DNA from: a bacterium | Lineage (GTDB): Bacteria; DRYD01 | Length of the DNA stretch: 64,000 nucleotides | Direction: 5' to 3' | Assembly (NCBI GenBank): GCA_030549815.1 | Contig: JAUQQQ010000001.1 | Coordinates: 18,524-82,523 of the forward strand | In this document: positions 52,356 to 61,862 of the stretch, piece after piece | Layout of the letters: each line of letters starts with the position of its first letter | Numbering within the stretch: the stretch's first letter is position 1 | Notes under the pieces: generated by a model | Told to the model about the DNA's origin: nothing | The model's input: the letters and a program-made list of their open reading frames with translations, nothing else | Database searches by the model: none | Translations under genes and position numbers: made by a program

Positions 52356-53725
52356 TATGATATCAAGAATTTAACTATTTTATCTTCATAGTCCTCATTG
52401 ACTTTTATAAATATATTGCTACCTTCTTTTCTCAGTTTTATACTGTTATATTCAAACCCCGCATGAGCAAAAAAATTCCTATCACGAATTTCACCACTAT
52501 TCAATTTATTTAATCCATTTTTTTTCCTATATTTGTTTTCTATTTCAATGTATGTTTCATAATCATTAGTAATAAAATCTATCTTTCCTTTGTCTTCTTT
52601 CCTTATATTATCTAATTCAACATCAGTTCTATTTTTTTCAATTTGAAATTCTCTAAATAGATGATCATTTACTTTCTCAACGTCAGAAATTTTTATTTCA
52701 CTATCGTTTTTAATTCCCATTTTGTCAAGAATTAAACTCAAAATAAAAGCTTTTGATAGGTTCTCAACATGATTGTTAAGAGATAATTCCCTTGTTAAAA
52801 CTATTTTATTATCGCTTTTTGATAGTGAAATAAAATTGAAAAACTCTTCAAAAATTTTTCGGGTTAATTCCATAATACTTTCTGCTTTTGGTAAATAATG
52901 GATAACATGCAAAGGAAGTTTATGGTAAAATGACGCTAAGAATAAAAGTGTTTTTTTGTAAAGTTCTTTTTCACTATTCTCAAATCTATATTTTTTTATC
53001 CCTATAGTTCTCTTCCTTTCATTATCCAAATCTTTAAAAACAATCAAAGATCTTGATAAATCCTTATCATTTACAAAATAAACTCTTGGAATAATAAATG
53101 TTTCCTCAATTATGTTAATATTCAAACAATCAGGGTTTACCCTACCAATGAATGGATCTGAATTAACAACATTAATTTTTATATTCTTGAAAAAAAAGCC
53201 AAAAACATTAAGTATTAACCTTACAATCGTATACATATTTACTGGCATATAATTAATACCATGGGTAATATCTATTATCACTTTAATTTCATGGTCATTT
53301 TTTAAATCATTATCATTTAGTAGCATTTGAGCAAAAAGTTTGGATAATTCATAAAATATATGGTAATAGAAATCAGTACCTTTACCTTGTATTTTCAATT
53401 CCCCATAATCACCTGTTGCAAAAGAAACTATAACCTGCATTTTATTCATTATTTTTTCGAAGTTTAATTCATTTATTATATAATCCCTTATTTTTTCTTC
53501 TACTAAACTCAATAACTGGGAATAATTTTGAACAGAAAGGACTTTATTATTCTCAGCAGCCAAAGAATAAGTAGAAAGAATTATTATTTTATCAAAATTT
53601 TCAGATTCCTCAAGTAAAGGTAAGGCGATTTTGGATTTAAATGTTTTTCCATTGTATTTATATTGAATTTCCTTCCAGCCTGCGGAATTTCCCCAAGTCA
53701 TTACATATATTTTCATGTTCATCAC
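52355..53725 (-). CDS. csx1: CRISPR-associated Csx1/TM1812-like CARF-HEPN protein (DxTHG motif)
   Basis: VIIDITHGINYMPVNMYTIVRLIL (DxTHG) and C-terminal RNFFAHAGF (R-x4-H HEPN motif); N-terminal KIYVMTWGNSAGWKEIQY. Confidence 0.85.
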   Translation of the reverse strand: MMNMKIYVMTWGNSAGWKEIQYKYNGKTFKSKIALPLLEESENFDKIIILSTYSLAAENNKVLSVQNYSQLLSLVEEKIRDYIINELNFEKIMNKMQVIVSFATGDYGELKIQGKGTDFYYHIFYELSKLFAQMLLNDNDLKNDHEIKVIIDITHGINYMPVNMYTIVRLILNVFGFFFKNIKINVVNSDPFIGRVNPDCLNINIIEETFIIPRVYFVNDKDLSRSLIVFKDLDNERKRTIGIKKYRFENSEKELYKKTLLFLASFYHKLPLHVIHYLPKAESIMELTRKIFEEFFNFISLSKSDNKIVLTRELSLNNHVENLSKAFILSLILDKMGIKNDSEIKISDVEKVNDHLFREFQIEKNRTDVELDNIRKEDKGKIDFITNDYETYIEIENKYRKKNGLNKLNSGEIRDRNFFAHAGFEYNSIKLRKEGSNIFIKVNEDYEDKIVKFLIS

Positions 53726-53754
53726 CTCCCTTTTTATTCAACATAGATAACATC

Positions 53755-53946
53755 CTATATTTTTATGCTTTTATCATTATTGAAAATACAGCAAAAATAC
53801 CTATCTTTAGCAAGTATGCAGAAAGCACAAGTAGCAAATTTAATTTTCTGACCACTGGTTATATCTATTAAAATCTTGTCATCTATTATTCCTTCTTCTT
53901 TTAATTTTTTATATACATTCTCAATTACTTCTATATTTTGGTCCAT
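53755..53946 (-). pseudogene. Short CARF-like fragment (DITSGQK)
   Basis: 63 aa: KKLKEEGIIDDKILIDITSGQKIKFATCAFCILAKDRYFCCIFNND; resembles the DxTGGxK segment of CARF proteins. Confidence 0.45.
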
Positions 53947-54071
53947 ATCTTAAAAATTAACAATTTTTCATAATAATATAAATTTTAGATTATCTTTAAT
54001 AATTTTTTAGATTATCCTCACTTATATTTCCCACAATAACCAATCCCCATAACAATTTGTGAACTTACCTC

Positions 54072-55193
54072 TCAATAAATTGAGAGGCTTCCTGCTTCAT
54101 TGGTAGATGACTCGTAGACTGGTATCTCTACCATTCCGCCGTCAGAGCTATCTCCACAGGCTTGAGTTCGGACAGTTCCTGTCCTACCACTCTTAAGGTG
54201 AGTGACCCCATATTTTAATAAGTTTATACTTGCATTTATATCTCTGTCATGCTCCGATTTACATTCAGGACATATCCATTCTCTATCACTGAGTGTTAAA
54301 AAATCGTTTTTATATCCACATACATTACAAAGTTTAGATGATGGATAAAACCTATTTACAAATACTGTTTTCCTATCATACCATTGAGCTTTATAGGTTA
54401 GATATCTTACAAACTTACTCCAACCTACATCTGATATTGATTTTGAAAGATGTTTATTTTTGAGAAGACCCTTCACATGCAAATCCTCAAGAATAATGGC
54501 TTGGTTTTCGCTCACTACTCTCTTGGATAGCTTGTGAAGAAAATCTTCTCTCTGATTTGCTACTTTCTCATGATATTTTGCTACTTTTAATCTCTGCTTT
54601 TCAAAATTCTTAGAACCTTTCTGTTTCCTACTTAACTTCCTTTGCTCTCTTACTAATCTTTTCTCTGCTTTCTGTAAGTGTTTTGGATTATTTATTTTCT
54701 CTATATTTCCATCTTCATCTACCATAACAGCAAAATCTTTTACTCCAAAATCTATTGCACATATCTTATCTATAGGTTTCTTAAGTTTAGGCAGGTATAA
54801 AAGTCCCCATTTTTTATCAATTCTCTCTATCTTAAAACCTTGTGGAAGATAAAAGCTACCACCATTCTTTTTCTTTTTAAAAACAGGAAAGTCTGATTTC
54901 TTTTTAAAGAAATTTTTAAAAGCTCTGTCAAGGTTAAAAACCGCTTCCTGTAATGATTGTGAATACACTTCAGCAAGAAATGGATATTCCTTTTTTAAAG
55001 TAGGCAATTGCTTTTTATAGTCATGTACATTCCACTTAATTCCAGATTCTTTGTAACATTCTTTTGCTTTAGCAAGCATATAGTTATAAACAAATCTCAC
55101 ACACCCAACAGCTTTTTTTAGAAATAGTTTTTGTTCATTTGTTGGATACAACCTGAATTTATAAGAGTAATTTGCTTGCCTTTTGTTTCTCAT
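54072..55193 (-). CDS. tnpB: TnpB RNA-guided nuclease of IS605 family, apparently lacking part of the WED-region
   Basis: IDFGVKDFAVMVDEDG, IILEDLHVKGLLKNK, CNVCGYKNDFLTLSDREWICPECKSEHDRDINASINLLKYG. Confidence 0.92.
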   Translation of the reverse strand: MRNKRQANYSYKFRLYPTNEQKLFLKKAVGCVRFVYNYMLAKAKECYKESGIKWNVHDYKKQLPTLKKEYPFLAEVYSQSLQEAVFNLDRAFKNFFKKKSDFPVFKKKKNGGSFYLPQGFKIERIDKKWGLLYLPKLKKPIDKICAIDFGVKDFAVMVDEDGNIEKINNPKHLQKAEKRLVREQRKLSRKQKGSKNFEKQRLKVAKYHEKVANQREDFLHKLSKRVVSENQAIILEDLHVKGLLKNKHLSKSISDVGWSKFVRYLTYKAQWYDRKTVFVNRFYPSSKLCNVCGYKNDFLTLSDREWICPECKSEHDRDINASINLLKYGVTHLKSGRTGTVRTQACGDSSDGGMVEIPVYESSTNEAGSLSIY

Positions 55194-55209
55194 AAACCTT
55201 TCCTTTGAT

Positions 55210-55515
55210 TCTCTATATATTTTTTTATAGCATCTTCAGAAATAGAACTTATAGTTTCTATATAATATTTATGTATTTCACAATTAGGCTTGGCGACACC
55301 TTTGGATAAGCAGATGCAAAGATATGAACATGATCTTGCTCTCCAACTTCTATCTGAGCCACCTCAAAACCTTTATCTTTGGCTATCTCTTGCACAAGCT
55401 CTTTAAGTCGTTTCTCTATATCCTCAGTTAACACAGGTTTCCTATATTTCGTCGAAAACACTATGTGATAATTACAGTTATATACACATGTCCTTGCATG
55501 TTTAAGTTTCTTCAT
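55210..55515 (-). pseudogene. tnpA: IS200-type TnpA (Y1/HUH transposase), internally deleted and frameshifted
   Basis: ORF 55258..55515 holds HARTCVYNCNYHIVFSTKYRKPVL and DHVHIFASAYP, stops after KYINII; the next frame reads ETISSISEDAIKKYIENQRKGL*, the C-terminal Tyr helix. Confidence 0.85.
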
Positions 55516-56706
55516 AATACATATAGTATATTACTTTTCTAAAAATGTCAAGTATTTTTTCTGCATTTAGGCAATACATATGGTTGCTTTCATCTCTCCT
55601 TTAAAAAGGAGAGGATTCCCGCAACTTTATCCTAAAAATTTCTTGTAAATCATACTCTCTTCATAAGCATTCTCTTAACAATTATCTAATTCCTCCAAAA
55701 TCTTATTAAAATTTTCTTTATTTATTACATAAGAAAAATAATCAATCCTTCAAATTTAAATAAATCTGAACTTAGAAATGTGTTCCCAATAAAGTTAGAT
55801 TATATCCTCTATAGAGTCTCCAATTAAAATCCTGAGATTTTTCAATAGTTTTTCTGATATCCCTTGATAATCCTTTCTTTGATCCTTACTCACTTTTTAA
55901 AAAAGGTATTGATTCTAATTAACAAAATATTTTAATGGAAAAGATAGGTTTTTATTTTGGGATTTTGTAATTCCTCTTCTCACTGATATTTATTTCAGAA
56001 AACAAACTTACAAGATTACACGATCCTTCTGAGTTTTGTTTTTTATAATCTACCTTTTCAGCAAAAGCTAATCCAGCAATCAGTATGATTAATATTAGTA
56101 GATTGGGTAGATTTTTAGTATGCTAATACAAAGAAGTATCCAATATCCATAAGTTAGATAAGTTAGAAATGAATTGAGCATTTCATATTTTTTTGTAAAA
56201 GAGTAGATACAACAAGTATTACTAACGCAACTTAAGAAAAAATTAGGGTTTCTTAAAGAAATCAATAGTATAGCATTATACAATACCAAATTTCAATTTG
56301 AAAAAACAATAAAAACAATGCCTCCACTCAACAGTAAATTTTTTCATTTACATTATGTTATCCATACCACTTTTTACTGTTAATAATGCTCTTAATAAAA
56401 ACATCACTTTTTGGGATTTTTGTTTTTTGATTTCTCTAAGAGCAGGAAAAATTTCCTTCAAAAAATAACCTATCAAATTTTATCCAATAATACCATTAGA
56501 AAAATGCTATTAAACATAATGAAATGTTCAGCACATCTTGTCACTTACCAAGCAGAGATATGCTTAAAGATATCCAAGAAATCGAAAAAATTTGTTTTTT
56601 TACAAATTTTAAAAAAAATTAACAATATTAACAATTTTAGGCTTTAATTTTTTTATTTTTTTTACATATATAAAATGGGTAAAAAAAGAAAAGGAGGAAT
56701 AAGTAT

Positions 56707-57699
56707 ATGTTTGGTATAGGCCAAATATACAACAGCTTCCAATTAAGTCACCTTACTTTGAGTGGTATAAACGTTCCCAATATTTCAATCAGTAGTATTT
56801 CTATAAATGATGTTTTCTCATCAAATAATTTCAGTCCAAATATGTTAAACCAAGTAAATGGTTTTATGATAGGTTCCTTATTAGGTAGTATGTTAGGTGG
56901 TTTAATAGGTAGTCAATTGTCAAGTCCATTTTCCTTAGGAGCCCCTGGCAATATGTTTGCATCCCCATTCGGTAACCCCAATAATCAGCTAATAATGATG
57001 TTATTACAATTACTTTTATCAATATTGATGCAGGGTGGAATAGCAAATCAAACACCATTTGGTGGTATACCTTCAATGCCATTTGGTGGTATGCCTTCAA
57101 TGCCATTTGGTGGTATGCCTTCAATGCCATTTGGTGGTATGCCTTCAATGCCATTCGGTGGTATGCCTTCAATGCCATTCGGTGGTATGCCCTCAATGCC
57201 ATTTGGTGGTATGCCTTCTCCAGGTAACTTCGGAGCAATTCCTCCAAATTTTGGAGGAATACAAAATCCCGGGTTTAGCAATTTCGTCCCCCGCGATAGA
57301 ATAGATCAAATAATACTTCAAGCAGCAAGAAAATATAATCTTGATCCTGCATTAATAAAAGCTGTTATAAAGCAAGAAAGTGGATTTAATCCCAATGCAA
57401 GGTCTCATGCAGGTGCAATGGGATTAATGCAATTGATGCCAGGTACTGCAAGGTCATTAGGAGTTGATAATCCATTCGATCCTGTTCAAAACATAATGGG
57501 TGGTGCAAAGTACTTGAGACAAATGTTGGATATGTTTGGTGGAAGATTAGAGTTAGCTTTAGCAGCATACAATGCAGGCCCAGGAAATGTAAAAAAATAC
57601 GGAGGAATACCACCATTCTCTGAAACCCAAAATTACGTAAGAAAAGTTATGGCATATTACCAACAATACAAAGCTGAAATGAGAACTATGGTAGCTTAA
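56707..57699 (+). CDS. Lytic transglycosylase (SLT) with glycine-zipper/hydrophobic N-terminal region and PFGGMPSM repeats
   Basis: C-terminal [73 protein letters not shown]...[38 protein letters not shown] aaaggagg. Confidence 0.95.
   Translation: MFGIGQIYNSFQLSHLTLSGINVPNISISSISINDVFSSNNFSPNMLNQVNGFMIGSLLGSMLGGLIGSQLSSPFSLGAPGNMFASPFGNPNNQLIMMLLQLLLSILMQGGIANQTPFGGIPSMPFGGMPSMPFGGMPSMPFGGMPSMPFGGMPSMPFGGMPSMPFGGMPSPGNFGAIPPNFGGIQNPGFSNFVPRDRIDQIILQAARKYNLDPALIKAVIKQESGFNPNARSHAGAMGLMQLMPGTARSLGVDNPFDPVQNIMGGAKYLRQMLDMFGGRLELALAAYNAGPGNVKKYGGIPPFSETQNYVRKVMAYYQQYKAEMRTMVA
57055..57222 (+). repeat. 24-bp in-frame tandem repeat, 7 copies (PFGGMPSM)
   Basis: Units of ccatttggtggtatgccttcaatg with few synonymous changes. 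Confidence 0.95.
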
Positions 57700-57777
57700 C
57701 AATTACCATCGATTGATTGAGGGTCGCGGTAGGAAAATCCTATTTTAACAAATTAAATGTATAAATAAATATAAAAA

Positions 57778-58101
57778 TCAGTTTTTTCGGTATTTATTTA
57801 TTAAAAATGATAATATAATAAAACAAGCAGATAGTTGGATCAAATTAACAGATGAAGGTAATGGTTTGGCATATGGCTGAAGATTAAATTCAGTTTCAAA
57901 ATAAGCTAAAGCCTCTTCTTCATCATGATGATGCTCATGTTCTGTATAAACAAGATTAACAGAATTATAAAGTGATGTTTTTGACAAAATATTGTAGATC
58001 TTTTTATAAGAAAAAGAAGAAAAAATTAGAATTAAACAAGCAATACCAATAATTAAAAAAAGAATGTCTTTTACTGTTTTATTTTTTATTTTTATTTTCA
58101 T
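57778..58101 (-). CDS. Small two-TM protein with His/Glu-rich segment
   Basis: EHEHHHDEEEAL between two hydrophobic segments; 4-bp overlap with upstream gene. Confidence 0.55.
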   Translation of the reverse strand: MKIKIKNKTVKDILFLIIGIACLILIFSSFSYKKIYNILSKTSLYNSVNLVYTEHEHHHDEEEALAYFETEFNLQPYAKPLPSSVNLIQLSACFIILSFLINKYRKN

Positions 58102-61100
58102 AATATTGGTGTTATTTTATTAGTATTACCTGCTTCATCTTTTAACACTATATTTATAAAAGAATTTCTATCATCCTTTGCTTTTATATTTTCAGGTAAA
58201 TTAATATAATAAAAATATCTATTACCCTCTATTTTTTTAAGGATCATTGGGATTAGCCTATTATTTATTTCTATAAAAACTTCAACAAAAGATTGATCCT
58301 TCGCTATAACTTCCAACATACCGTTTTTATAAGTATATTTCTCCAAAGTTGGTTTTGTATTGTCAATAAATATTTCAAACTCCTGTTCTTGGACAAAGTA
58401 AGAGTTAAAGTTAGAAGGGGAATCATCAACACTTATCTTTAATCTTACTTTCCCATCATCTCTTATTGAAGATAGTGATAGTGATAAATCAGTATTAAAA
58501 TCAGGATTATTAATATCAGTTTTTTTAGTCTCGACTTGCTCTCTTTCCAATAAAACCCAGTTTTCTAAACTGGAAGAAGTTTTTACACCCTTGTAATACT
58601 CTAAACATACATTCAATGTATCCCCATTAGGATCCCAAAGATTAACTTTCAAAGTGTCCTTACTATTATAAACCTTCTTATTTAAATCAACTATAAAAAA
58701 TGGTTTATAGTTTAGTTTTCTAAATAATCCCAAAACTGAATAAATTGTAGTATTAGGATAAAGGATTATTTTATATTGGAAATACCTGTATTTATATTTA
58801 TCTTCTTGTAATTTTCGAGCATCAAACCAATTAGTCCAGCTTTGGTCAACAATAGGGTTATTGCCCATCCTAACAAACACTTTATAACTCCCATCCCCTC
58901 TTACAAATATACTATACAAATATTTTTGTTGTCCAGAATCAAAAACTTTCGATATATAATAACTTTCATCACTATTTTTGTTTTGGACAAAACTAATAAC
59001 AGTAAATGTATTCGAAATATAAGGTATCCCAAAATAATCACCGTAACTAACAAAAGGAATAAACCAATAAACATTAGGAATAGATATAAGTTTTTCCCAG
59101 TTAAGGTTTGGTGTTCTTTGATAAAATTGATTAATTGATCCAAACAATTTGCTTTTATCTATAGAGAAAACAGAAAGCTTATTCCCCTTATAACTAAGAA
59201 ATATTTTCTCATTATTAGAAGATATATCTTCGACATAGCCGTCACTATCAAAACCGTCATATAAAATAGGTCTACTGTATTCTCCACTATTTTTATAATC
59301 AGGAACTATGTAAATATATGGCTTCGGATATGTACCAATAAGTAAATTCCCATCAACTACATTAATAGCAGTAACATTTTCTTGATAAGTTTGAAAATAC
59401 TTTTTCTCTCTATCATTCAACACCAAAACCATACCCCCATAGCATGCCACTAAAATGTTATCTCCATCAATAGACAAATTGGATACATCAATAAAAGGTA
59501 AAATCTCTTCTCTTAGCTTTTGGCCATCTAAAGAGAAAAAAACGATAGACGAAGGATACCTAACATTAGTAGCAACAATGTAATTTTTGTAAAAATCAAC
59601 ATTCTTAAAAACATAATCAGTATCTATTTTTTTCTCAATTTCAAAATTATTAGGATTAATTATGTAAATAGTCCCGTCAAATGTGCTCGCTATTATTTTA
59701 TTATTAGAAAATCTCACATCAGAAAATATATTCTTAAATCTTTTAGTATACTTTATTTTACCATCTCTTTCAAAAACATACATAGATGTATAATTGTCAA
59801 AATCATAGGAAAAACCCAACATTTTTTTGTTATATGATAATATCTTAAAGAAATTCTTTTTAACTTTTGTTTCACTGAGACTAACCGAGGAAGAATATAT
59901 ATTACCCTGGTAATCAACAAAGACATTATTCTGTATTCCATCTATTAAATCATCATAATTTGATAAGATAACAGTGTTGGTTTCTTTATAATCTTTTTCT
60001 TTATTATCATCTGTTTTGAGATTCTCACTTTGTTTATCATCAGAATTTTTTTCATTTTTTTTATTATATTCTTGGAAAATATCATATATTTCTTTCTCTA
60101 TATTTTCTGTTGAACTTCTTCTTAAAATACTTTTTTCAAAATCAATATTTTCATTATTGTTAATAACATAAGAAAATATCGTCTTTTCCTTTTTTTCTCT
60201 TTCTGCTTTAGATATAGAACCATTAACATCTATTTGAAAAACATCATAACCAATCGGTATAAACTTCGTTTTTTCTCTTATTATTATAGGATAATAAGAA
60301 AGATAAATGAAAGGCATATTAAACTGAAGATAGTACTTATATAATTGAGGACTAGTAAGGGGTATAACCTTTCCCTGATAATTTATAGCACCATATAGTT
60401 TAGTAGATATAACAACAGATAAAGAACGTGGGTCAGGACGAGAAAAGAAATTTATAAATGTTAATAACTGATTAAAATCTTTCGGCTTAGTCCAAGATAT
60501 ACCTAAATCCTCAAATATCCTTGGTAAATCATACTCTCCACCAACCCCAAAATAAAGATTTTCATTAGCTGCTTCTGTAGGAAAAACTATATTCACAACC
60601 TCCTTCTCATTCTTTTTATTTATAGGATCAAAATAATTTATACCAAAACTAATATTATTATCCTCTTTGTTAGAAATTGAAATATTATTTATTATACCTA
60701 TATCTTGTGGTTTTATATCAAGAGAAAAATCGATAAAATTCAACTTATTATCAGATGACGGAATAGAAGAAAGAAAATTAAGATACTCATAAACTACAGG
60801 TAATAATTTTTCTATAGGAGTATTTATGGAAGGAATACTTATATCCTGAACCCTACCATTTACAAACCCTAACTTAATCCTAAATTCATAAGGTAAATCC
60901 GATTCAACATAATTACTAATAGCACTATAAAAAGTAATCAAACTTAACAAATAAACTAACTTATCGTTATCAACAACATAACAAGAATAATTCTTCAATT
61001 CCTTAGATGATAAAGAAATACCAATTTTTAAAGGTATCATTTTACTATCCTGTCCTAACTTTCCTAAAATTCCGTAATTACTGTCAAAAACAATTGATCC

Positions 61101-61862
61101 AATTTTTCTGTTAGTCACTACAGCCAACTTAAATGAGTCATCATAACGATTGACTACAGTTATAACATTAGACTTATAAACAGGTGCAGAAATTTTTCCA
61201 ACATTAAAAAAAGCATGCCCAAAAGCTACAAAATATCCATCTTTATCTATTTTTGTAAGCGTCCCTGTCCCAGTTATCTTTATATCTCCATCAACAAGTG
61301 CTACACTTATACTACTCCCTTCCTTTACATCATTACCAGTATTCGAAACATCGTAACTTAATGAAGGTTGAATTGCATTAAATATAAAATTAGAAGAAAA
61401 AGTTTTTTTTAATTCTGTTGAAAATAAATTAACAGCCTTTTGATTAGGAAAATTCAAAACAACCGGTAAATTATTAAAAATCCCCTTCCTTACCTCACTA
61501 TTACTTTTAATACTGTCCATATACTCAATAGGAAGCACAAAAGCGAGAGGCTCCTTCTGGAACGAATAACCCGCAAAAAGAGCACCAATAATCTTTCCAT
61601 TTGATACAAGAGGACTACCACTCATACCCGCAGCAACAGGCAAATCTCTATCCTTAAACTTTATAACATAAACCTTAACAGTAGGAGAATCCTGAATATA
61701 AACAGGCTCAGGAGTTAATAAATCAACATTAATCTTTTCCACTCCCCTACCCAAATCAGTCAATATATAATCCTCAGCAAAAGATACCATGATAATAATA
61801 GCAATAAATACAATTAATCTAATTAAATTCATAAATATTTTACTCTCCTTTCTTTTTAACAC
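58098..61862 (-). CDS. Large exported protein: SpoIVB/S55-peptidase-like N-terminus plus beta-propeller-like and Ig-like C-terminal regions
   Basis: DLPVAAGMSGSPLVSNGKIIGALFAGY and DGYFVAFGHAFFN near N-terminus; repeated blade-like segments (NKIIASTFDGTIYIINPNNFEIEKKI). Likely start at MNLIRL (61832). Confidence 0.7.
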   Translation of the reverse strand: MLKRKESKIFMNLIRLIVFIAIIIMVSFAEDYILTDLGRGVEKINVDLLTPEPVYIQDSPTVKVYVIKFKDRDLPVAAGMSGSPLVSNGKIIGALFAGYSFQKEPLAFVLPIEYMDSIKSNSEVRKGIFNNLPVVLNFPNQKAVNLFSTELKKTFSSNFIFNAIQPSLSYDVSNTGNDVKEGSSISVALVDGDIKITGTGTLTKIDKDGYFVAFGHAFFNVGKISAPVYKSNVITVVNRYDDSFKLAVVTNRKIGSIVFDSNYGILGKLGQDSKMIPLKIGISLSSKELKNYSCYVVDNDKLVYLLSLITFYSAISNYVESDLPYEFRIKLGFVNGRVQDISIPSINTPIEKLLPVVYEYLNFLSSIPSSDNKLNFIDFSLDIKPQDIGIINNISISNKEDNNISFGINYFDPINKKNEKEVVNIVFPTEAANENLYFGVGGEYDLPRIFEDLGISWTKPKDFNQLLTFINFFSRPDPRSLSVVISTKLYGAINYQGKVIPLTSPQLYKYYLQFNMPFIYLSYYPIIIREKTKFIPIGYDVFQIDVNGSISKAEREKKEKTIFSYVINNNENIDFEKSILRRSSTENIEKEIYDIFQEYNKKNEKNSDDKQSENLKTDDNKEKDYKETNTVILSNYDDLIDGIQNNVFVDYQGNIYSSSVSLSETKVKKNFFKILSYNKKMLGFSYDFDNYTSMYVFERDGKIKYTKRFKNIFSDVRFSNNKIIASTFDGTIYIINPNNFEIEKKIDTDYVFKNVDFYKNYIVATNVRYPSSIVFFSLDGQKLREEILPFIDVSNLSIDGDNILVACYGGMVLVLNDREKKYFQTYQENVTAINVVDGNLLIGTYPKPYIYIVPDYKNSGEYSRPILYDGFDSDGYVEDISSNNEKIFLSYKGNKLSVFSIDKSKLFGSINQFYQRTPNLNWEKLISIPNVYWFIPFVSYGDYFGIPYISNTFTVISFVQNKNSDESYYISKVFDSGQQKYLYSIFVRGDGSYKVFVRMGNNPIVDQSWTNWFDARKLQEDKYKYRYFQYKIILYPNTTIYSVLGLFRKLNYKPFFIVDLNKKVYNSKDTLKVNLWDPNGDTLNVCLEYYKGVKTSSSLENWVLLEREQVETKKTDINNPDFNTDLSLSLSSIRDDGKVRLKISVDDSPSNFNSYFVQEQEFEIFIDNTKPTLEKYTYKNGMLEVIAKDQSFVEVFIEINNRLIPMILKKIEGNRYFYYINLPENIKAKDDRNSFINIVLKDEAGNTNKITPIL

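Larger units (their letters stand above)
54055..55630 (-). mobile_element. IS200/IS605-type insertion sequence with tnpA and tnpB, both internally deleted
   Basis: tnpA followed by tnpB, flanked by 9-bp hairpins with AA loops: CCTCTCAAT-AA-ATTGAGAGG (54068-54087) and CTCTCCTTT-AA-AAAGGAGAG (55594-55613). Exact ends not determined. Confidence 0.88.

Noticed and set aside
56864-57304. Several antisense or out-of-frame ORFs over the PFGGMPSM repeats
   Set aside because: Generated by the 24-bp repeat keeping other frames open; the SLT frame is the supported one.
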